DNA from: JADJNW01 sp964517175
Lineage (GTDB): Bacteria; Bacteroidota; Bacteroidia; Chitinophagales; Saprospiraceae
DNA length: 11,844 bases
Direction: 5' to 3'
NCBI GenBank assembly: GCA_964517175.1
Contig: CAZFBU010000138.1
Location: 1 to 11,844 of the forward strand
Below the pieces are notes generated by a model, which searched no databases, was not told the origin of the DNA, and worked only from the letters and a program-made list of their open reading frames with translations. Numbering within the stretch: the stretch's first letter is position 1; the number at the start of each line of letters is the position of its first letter. A program made the translations under genes and the position numbers. This document shows, in pieces, positions 6,299 to 11,844 of this stretch.

Positions 6299-7472
6299 CT
6301 ATAAATGATTCGCAATTAAATATTCCATTTTGGCGAAAGCCAGTAAATAACTCAACCGGGCCTCTTCCGTCAATAAGCGATACTGCACCAAGCTCTGCTC
6401 AGTGCGCAGTACTTCTTCAAAAGCTTTGCCGGAATTGGCGTAAGCCGTCGTCAGCAAATCCAGGATGGTTTTTGTTGTTTCTATTTGCCTGGAAAACAGC
6501 GCGATGCGTTGCTCGGCATTGCTCAAGTCATATTGCGCCTGTGCCCACTCGCTCGCCAGTTGATTGCGGACATTTTCCTTTGAGGCATCCGTTGCCTGCT
6601 GCATCAGTGCTACTTCCTGCGCCATCGCGTCGTATTTTTTTTGCCAGATGGGCAGCGTGACCGTCACCATCGGCATGAGCACATCCTTGCCGTTTTCCGG
6701 AAGATCTATGTCGGTGCGTTTCTGCACAACGACGTAGTCCAAACCCGCGCCAATCCTGGGCATCCGGTCTTTGGCGATGACTTGCTGCTGCAACGCCAAC
6801 GCCTGATTTTGAGCGTCCAGTCGGGTAAGTTTTGGATTTGCGTTCAGGCTATCCTGCAAAAAATCGACAGCGGGCAACAACAAGGTGTCCGGCAGGGCGA
6901 TGGTTTCGACGTCATCGCGATTCAGCAGTTTATTGAAACTGATTTGCAACGGACGCCGCTTATCTTCTAAAAGTTTGATATTCGTTTCAAGTTCATTTCG
7001 TTGGAGTTGCACCCGCACGACGTCCGCCAGCGCGCCCTCGCCGGAAGATACTTTTGCCGCTGCCAATGCTTCGTAGCTGTCTAAATATTTCAAATTATCT
7101 TTCAGAATTGCAATGCGTTCCTCCAGTTCATACAATTCGTAATACACTCGCTGAATATCAAAATACAACTTATTCCGGGCATCCTGCCAATCGTAAAACT
7201 TCACCTGCGCCTGCGCTGCCGTTGCGTCGCGCTTTGCTTCCAGCGTACCGAACCAGGGGAACATCTGCGTGAGCGACAGTCGCGCCCGCTGCGCGCCCAC
7301 CCGCGTTTCCACCGCGCTGACAAAGACACCCAGCGAAGCGGATGGATCGGACAAACTACTCACCTGCGGAATCCGCTGCATTGCGGCTTCAAACTCGAAT
7401 TTTCGGGCTTGAAGCTCCGGATTCTGCTCTTGAGCTATCTGGAAATAATCCTGTAAATTCTGAGCGTTGCTC
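6299..7472 (-). CDS. cusC: CusC-like TolC-family outer-membrane efflux channel, 5' end in assembly gap
   Basis: 390 residues are visible down to the TAG at 6299-6301. This is the outer-membrane channel of the tripartite pump. The first visible residues, SNAQNLQDYF, look like the end of a signal peptide and the mature start, so probably only about 20 residues are lost in the gap. The conserved block IPQVSSLSDPSASLGV then VETRVGAQRARLSLTQMFPWFG is typical of the Bacteroidota metal-efflux TolC subgroup. Two long heptad-rich helical regions (about 80-190 and 270-380), interrupted by strands near LDYVVVQK and PMVTVTLP, match the two structural repeats of the family. It lies directly downstream of cusA. 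Any codons read through the N run are not real sequence. Confidence 0.9.
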
Positions 7473-7572
7473 NNNNNNNNNNNNNNNNNNNNNNNNNNNN
7501 NNNNNNNNNNNNNNNNNNNNNNNNNNNNNNNNNNNNNNNNNNNNNNNNNNNNNNNNNNNNNNNNNNNNNNNN
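7473..7572. other. Assembly gap of 100 N between cusA and cusC
   Basis: A run of exactly 100 N, probably a placeholder of unknown true length. It removes the cusA stop and C-terminal tail and the cusC start and signal peptide. Unlike the first gap, its flanks share no overlap. No gene should be called across it. Confidence 0.95.
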
Positions 7573-10500
7573 TTCCCTCCAAATCGCCTGAAACACCGGT
7601 ACCACAAACATGGTCATGATCTGAATAATCATACCGCCAACCACCGGAATCGCCATTGGCACCATAATATCCGAGCCTTTGCCCGTCGAAGACAAGACCG
7701 GAAGTAAAGCAATAATCGCCGTGGCTGTGGTCATCATTGCCGGGCGCACCCGTTTTAAGCCAGCTTCCAATACCGCAGCGCGCACTTCAGAAACCGTCTG
7801 CGGATCACGCTCTTCAAAAACCTGGTGAATATAAGTTCCCATGATTACACCATCGTCGGTCGCAATGCCAAACAGTGCAATAAAGCCGACCCAAACTGCT
7901 ACGCTTAGATTGATCTGCCCCATTTGGAATAGGTCGCGCATATTCACATCCGCAATTTCAAAATTCATAAACCAGCCCTGCCCGTACAGCCAAATCATCA
8001 GGAAGCCGCCCGCCAATGCTACGAATACGCCGGAAAAATGAATCGTCGAAGCGATAATTGTTTTGAATTGCAAGTACAATAGCAAAAACACAAGTAACAA
8101 ACTGATGGGAATGACGATGAGCAGGCGTTTGTTGGCACGAACCTGGTTTTCATAATTTCCGGTAAATTTGTAAGATACGCCCGCTGGCACTTCCAACTCG
8201 CCACTGTTGATCTGTTCTTGGATAAAGCGCTGAGCCTGTTCTACTACGTCCACCTCGGCGAAGCCTTCTCGTTTATCGAAAATCACGTAGCCGGTCAGAA
8301 AGGTATTTTCACTCCGAATCATCTGCGGACCGCGCCGGTACTCGATGGTAGCCAACTGCTCCAGCGGCACGGAAATGCCGATTGGCGTTGGGATGAGCAC
8401 GCGGTTGAGTTGCTCCGGATCTTCCCGAAGCTCGCGGGCGTAGCGCACCCGCACCTGGTAGCGCTCGCGTCCCTCCACCGTGGTGGTCAGCGGCATCCCG
8501 CCGATGGCGGTAGAAATAGCCAGTTGCGTTTCCTGAATGGTCAAGCCATAACGCGCAATCGCCTGCCGATCAATCGCAAATTCCAGATACGGCTTTCCAA
8601 CAATTCGATCCGCAAAAACGGAGGCAGCGTTCACCATCGGTACTTCCTGCAAAATATTTTCCAATGCTAAGCCAAAGGCTTCGATTGTCGGCAAATCTGG
8701 GCCATACACCTTGATGCCCATGGGCGCGCGCATGCCGGTTTGCAGCATGACGAGCCGTGTCTGAATGGGTTGCAATTTTGGCGCGGAGGTCATGCCGGGC
8801 AGTTTCGCGACTTTCACAATTTCTTGCCAGATGTCGTCGGGCGATTGGATGTGCGACCGCCACTGCCGAAAGAACTTGCCGTTCGGATCGGGGATCAGGC
8901 TATCCTGTGCTACAATCCGCCAATTATCTAAACCAGGATCATATTTTTCACCATTTGTCAAAACAAATCGCCCAACGGCATCCACCTGAAAACGCACGCG
9001 GTGTCCTTCTTTATCCAGCATATATTCTGATCGATAATTGATCACATTTTCAAACATGGAGATCGGCGCGGGATCAAGCGCGGAATTAACGCGCCCCCAT
9101 TTACCGACGGTCATTTCTACTTCTGGAATATTAGTTACCAGCATATCCAACTGCGTTATCCGCTCCATATTTTCCTCAATGCCAGAGTGAGGCATAGTGG
9201 TGGGCATGAGTAGGAAGGCGCCTTCGTCGAGCGGCGGCATGAACTCCTTGCCCAAGCCGGGGAAAGTGTGCGTCATCGCATTCCAGGTGCCGGTTTGTCG
9301 CACGGTTATTCCAATATTTTGAAGCCTGTCCGCCGACCAGCCAAAGACGCGCTCGGTTCCCAGCCATATCATAATGCCGAGCAGTATCGTGAAAGCCGGA
9401 AGGGTGAGAAAGGCAATTTTATGGCGCAGGCACCATTTCAGCATGGGTTCGTAGAAATAGACGACCGCGAACAAAACGCCAAGTATTGCTGCAATCAAAC
9501 AAACGACGAAAATGTAATTCGTCCAGATGCTATTTTGCGGACCGAGCGGCAGCCATTCTTCATTCAAGAACCAACTCGCCACCGCCAGCGCAACGATGAT
9601 GTTGATGGTGTTTTGAATGTTGAACCGGAATTTTGGATATTGTGGTGCTACGAGGTTATTTGCGCCGATGGCAATAAGCCCCAGCGCCAGCCAATTTTGG
9701 TAGAAAATAATAAATGCCAGTCCAAATAATATCAAAACTCCATTCCAAATAAACCTTCCTCTACGTTTGTCGAATTTGATGCCAAAAAGCTGATACGCCA
9801 GCGTAGGAATTACCACCAAACCGAGGACAAATGAAGCAATAAGTGCAAACGTTTTGGTGAATGCCAGTGGTCGGAAGAGCTTGCCCTCGGCGGCTTCCAT
9901 TGCGAAAACGGGTAGGAAACTCACCACGGTCGTCGCCAGCGCGGTTGTAATTGCCGGGGCTACTTCAATGGTAGCACGCTCTACTACTTCCAGCAGTGTT
10001 TTGCCCTTCAAATTTTTATTCTCCGGCATTTCAAGGTGGCGAACGATGTTTTCCACAAAAACAATCCCCACGTCCACCATCACGCCGATGGCAATGGCGA
10101 TGCCCGAAAGTGCCACGACATTAGCGTCCACGCCGAAGTAGCGCATCACGATGAAGGTCATCAGCACGCCCACCGGCAGCAGCGAAGAAATGATGATCGA
10201 AGCCCGCAAATTGAATACCAAGACAATAACGACAATGATGCTAATCAACACTTCGTGCGATAAAGCGGACTCCAGCGTACCAATAGTCTCTTTGATCAGC
10301 CCACTGCGATCATAAAATGGAACGATGGTGACTTTAGAAACCGTGCCATCCGCTAGTGTTTTGCTTGGCAAACCAGGCGTAATTTCGGCAATTTTTTGCT
10401 TCACATTCTCAATCACTTGCATAGGATTAGAGCCATAGCGCGCGACAACGACTGCGCCCACTGCATCTGCTCCACCTTTGTCCAAGCCACCACGCCGCGT

Positions 10501-11364
10501 AGCTGGCCCGAGCGCAACCCGCGCCACATCTGCAATTCGGATCGGCACATTGTCGTAAACCGCTACCACCGCTTGCTCCAAATCCTCCAGGCTCTTGATG
10601 TAGCCCAAGCCACGAACTAAATACTCCGCCCGGTTCAGTTCGATGGTACGCGCGCCCACGTCGAGATTGCTATTACGAACGGCATTCATAATTTGTAACA
10701 CATTTACACCGGCAGCGCGCATCGCCTCCGGATCAATATCCACCTGATATTCTTTGACATAGCCGCCGATGGAAGCCACTTCCGAAACACCTTTTGCGGC
10801 AAGCAAGCCATATTTGACATAAAAATCCTGGATACTGCGCAATTCCTCTGGATTCCAGCCACCAGTGGATTCACCTGTTTCTGGATTTTGCCCTTCGAGG
10901 GTGTACCAAAAAATCTGCCCCAATGCCGTTGCATCTGGGCCGAGTGCAGGCTGCACGCCTTCGGGTAAAGTGCCCGGCGGCAATGAATTTAGCTTTTCTA
11001 AAATGCGACTGCGGCTCCAATAAAATTCTATATCCTCCTCAAAAATGACGTAAATGGTGGAAACTCCGAATATCGAAGAACTGCGGATATCCCGCACACC
11101 AGGAATACCCAGCAATGCCGTAGTTAGCGGATAGGTGATCTGATCGTCCATATCCTGCGGGCTACGCCCTACCCATTCGGTATAAACAATCTGCTGGTTT
11201 TCACCAAGATCGGGAATGGCATCTACGGGCACGGGGTCGCGCGGCAGCCAGTCAGATTGCCAATTAAATGGAGATGTGGCTATACCCCAACCGATAAAGG
11301 CTAGTAATAACAACCAGGTAACCAGTCGATTGTGTAAAAAGTAGCGAATGATTTGGTTGAGCAT
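7573..11364 (-). CDS. cusA: CusA-type Cu/Ag RND inner-membrane pump, 3' end in assembly gap
   Basis: 1264 residues run from the ATG at 11364 to the gap; the last visible residues, VVPVFQAIWRE, are near the expected end. CusA uses the proton gradient to drive Cu(I)/Ag(I) through CusB and CusC. The three methionines of the E. coli periplasmic metal site (M573, M623, M672) align with Met720 (LLMPTTMPHSG), Met770 (APISMFEN) and Met873 (RLVMLQTGM). Asp431 in GVMVDVGIVFVEN matches relay Asp405. Relay E939 corresponds to Asp1170 (IATDDGV), and K984 appears to be Ala1209 (RVRPAMMT). It is longer than E. coli CusA (1047) because of a hydrophobic insert of about 100 residues after TM6 (about 530-638) and a periplasmic insert near 776-835. 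Alignments were made by eye from memory. It is preceded by an HYC_CC_PP gene 129 bp upstream. Confidence 0.95.
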
Positions 11365-11365
11365 G

Positions 11366-11491
11366 ATTCACTGCGTTGTTGAACGGTTGATATTTTCCGC
11401 TTGAGCGGAAATTTGAACGGTTGATTGTCGAGTTGTGACAATACAACACTAGCCTTCCAATTGACATTGGAAAGCCGAAAAAGCAGTGAAT
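11366..11491. repeat. Intergenic region of nested inverted and direct repeats before cusA
   Basis: The whole gap between the HYC_CC_PP gene and cusA is bracketed by a perfect 9-bp pair, ATTCACTGC (11366-11374) and GCAGTGAAT (11483-11491). Inside are a 13-bp direct repeat TTGAACGGTTGAT (11379-11391 and 11413-11425) flanking a hairpin TTTCCGC/GCGGAAA (11394-11400, 11405-11411), a GTTGT/ACAAC pair (11432-11436, 11443-11447) and TTCCAAT/ATTGGAA (11455-11461, 11466-11472). No target-site duplication flanks it. No promoter match was seen. It may be a folded leader or operator region controlling cusA. Confidence 0.5.
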
Positions 11492-11493
11492 TT

Positions 11494-11844
11494 CTAGCAA
11501 AGGAAGGATTGCACCAGCACGCGAATTTGCTTGCCAATCAATGGTGGCTTGAGGTTGAGATATTTTGGTGTGGCAATTTTTGCAGAAACGGGCAGTGCTT
11601 GTTCCAGCAAAAAAGTTAGATGCACAACTGCCAGTGTCGTCATTTTGACCAGATCAGTCACGATGGAGATCAGGTGATCCTGCCCTTTGACGACTTCCGC
11701 GCTCGTGTCGCAGCAGTCTTCTTCGTCTTGCATCTTTTGGTGCATCGGGCAAGTGGACATCTCTGCGTGACCGCAAGGCTTGGCTTCTTGAAACAGCGCA
11801 AAACTCTTCATATCACCCTGGCAAAAATGGAAGTTGACGCCGAA
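11494..11844 (-). CDS. HYC_CC_PP family protein, 5' end outside window
   Basis: 116 residues are visible; the frame is open to the window edge, so an internal ATG at 11811 is not the start. The family, common in Bacteroidota metal-efflux clusters and of unknown function, is named for three motifs, all present: VNFHFC (HFC instead of HYC), CC in DEEDCCD, and PPL in YLNLKPPLIGKQIRVLVQSFL at the C-terminus. Between them is a Cys/His/Met-rich stretch, CGHAEMSTCPMHQKMQ. A signal peptide is expected upstream, so the protein is probably periplasmic or membrane-attached. These thiol, imidazole and thioether groups suit Cu(I) binding (inference). It is the first visible gene of the copper cluster, 129 bp before cusA. 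Confidence 0.85.
   Translation of the reverse strand, partial: FGVNFHFCQGDMKSFALFQEAKPCGHAEMSTCPMHQKMQDEEDCCDTSAEVVKGQDHLISIVTDLVKMTTLAVVHLTFLLEQALPVSAKIATPKYLNLKPPLIGKQIRVLVQSFLC

Noticed and set aside
7435..7582. Reading frames that run through the 100-N gap, joining cusA or cusC to extra residues
   Set aside because: The N run has unknown content and length, and the residues beyond it are in the wrong frame for cusA.
9268..9729. 153-residue plus-strand open frame opposite cusA, and similar ones at 8218-8670 and 4690-5157
   Set aside because: Antisense shadows of cusA and copB, with composition dictated by the opposite strand.
11494..11811. ATG at 11811 as the start of the HYC_CC_PP protein
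   Set aside because: The frame continues upstream to the window edge with VNFHFC, the first family motif, so the ATG is internal.
1..11844. CRISPR arrays, tRNA or rRNA genes, and complete insertion sequences
   Set aside because: No regularly spaced repeats, cloverleaf-type sequence, rRNA stretches or transposase genes were seen on either strand.

Overview
The window comes from a member of the Bacteroidota. The evidence is an HYC_CC_PP-family protein, a CusB with an N-terminal heavy-metal-binding domain and a C-terminal DUF3347-like domain, AT-rich leaders without clear Shine-Dalgarno sequences, and a promoter matching the Bacteroidota consensus (TTG, 19 nt, TAnnTTTG). A more precise placement, for example in the Saprospiria, would be a guess. 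The window is scaffolded sequence with two 100-N placeholders (1887-1986 and 7473-7572).

Left part (1-1740, visibly AT-rich). A lipoprotein with two tandem SnoaL-like halves runs leftward off the window. It is divergent from an HxlR-family regulator at 879-1328. The 113-bp region between them holds nested palindromes that overlap the lipoprotein promoter, so the regulator probably controls this pair. A possible palindromic repeat (1362-1441) and a small two-helix membrane protein (1474-1740) follow.

Right part (1987-11844, visibly more GC-rich, all on the minus strand). This is a copper/silver export cluster. In transcription order it holds an HYC_CC_PP protein (its start is outside the window), cusA (RND pump, 3' end lost in the second gap), cusC (outer-membrane channel, 5' end lost in the same gap), a small heavy-metal-binding lipoprotein, copB (P1B-type ATPase with a CPH motif) and cusB (periplasmic adaptor). 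CopB would move Cu(I)/Ag(I) from cytoplasm to periplasm. The metal-binding lipoprotein and the CusB metal domains could capture it there, and CusA-CusB-CusC would expel it across the outer membrane. No CueR, CsoR or CusRS-type copper regulator is visible.

The most notable points are copB and a metal-binding lipoprotein sitting between cusC and cusB, inverted repeats in every sequenced gap of the cluster, a CusA with an extra membrane block and altered proton-relay positions, and the nested operator before the HxlR gene. The first assembly gap is almost certainly artificial, because an identical 44-bp sequence abuts it on both sides. I see a coherent metal-resistance locus with unusual details, but nothing I can call a wholly new system.
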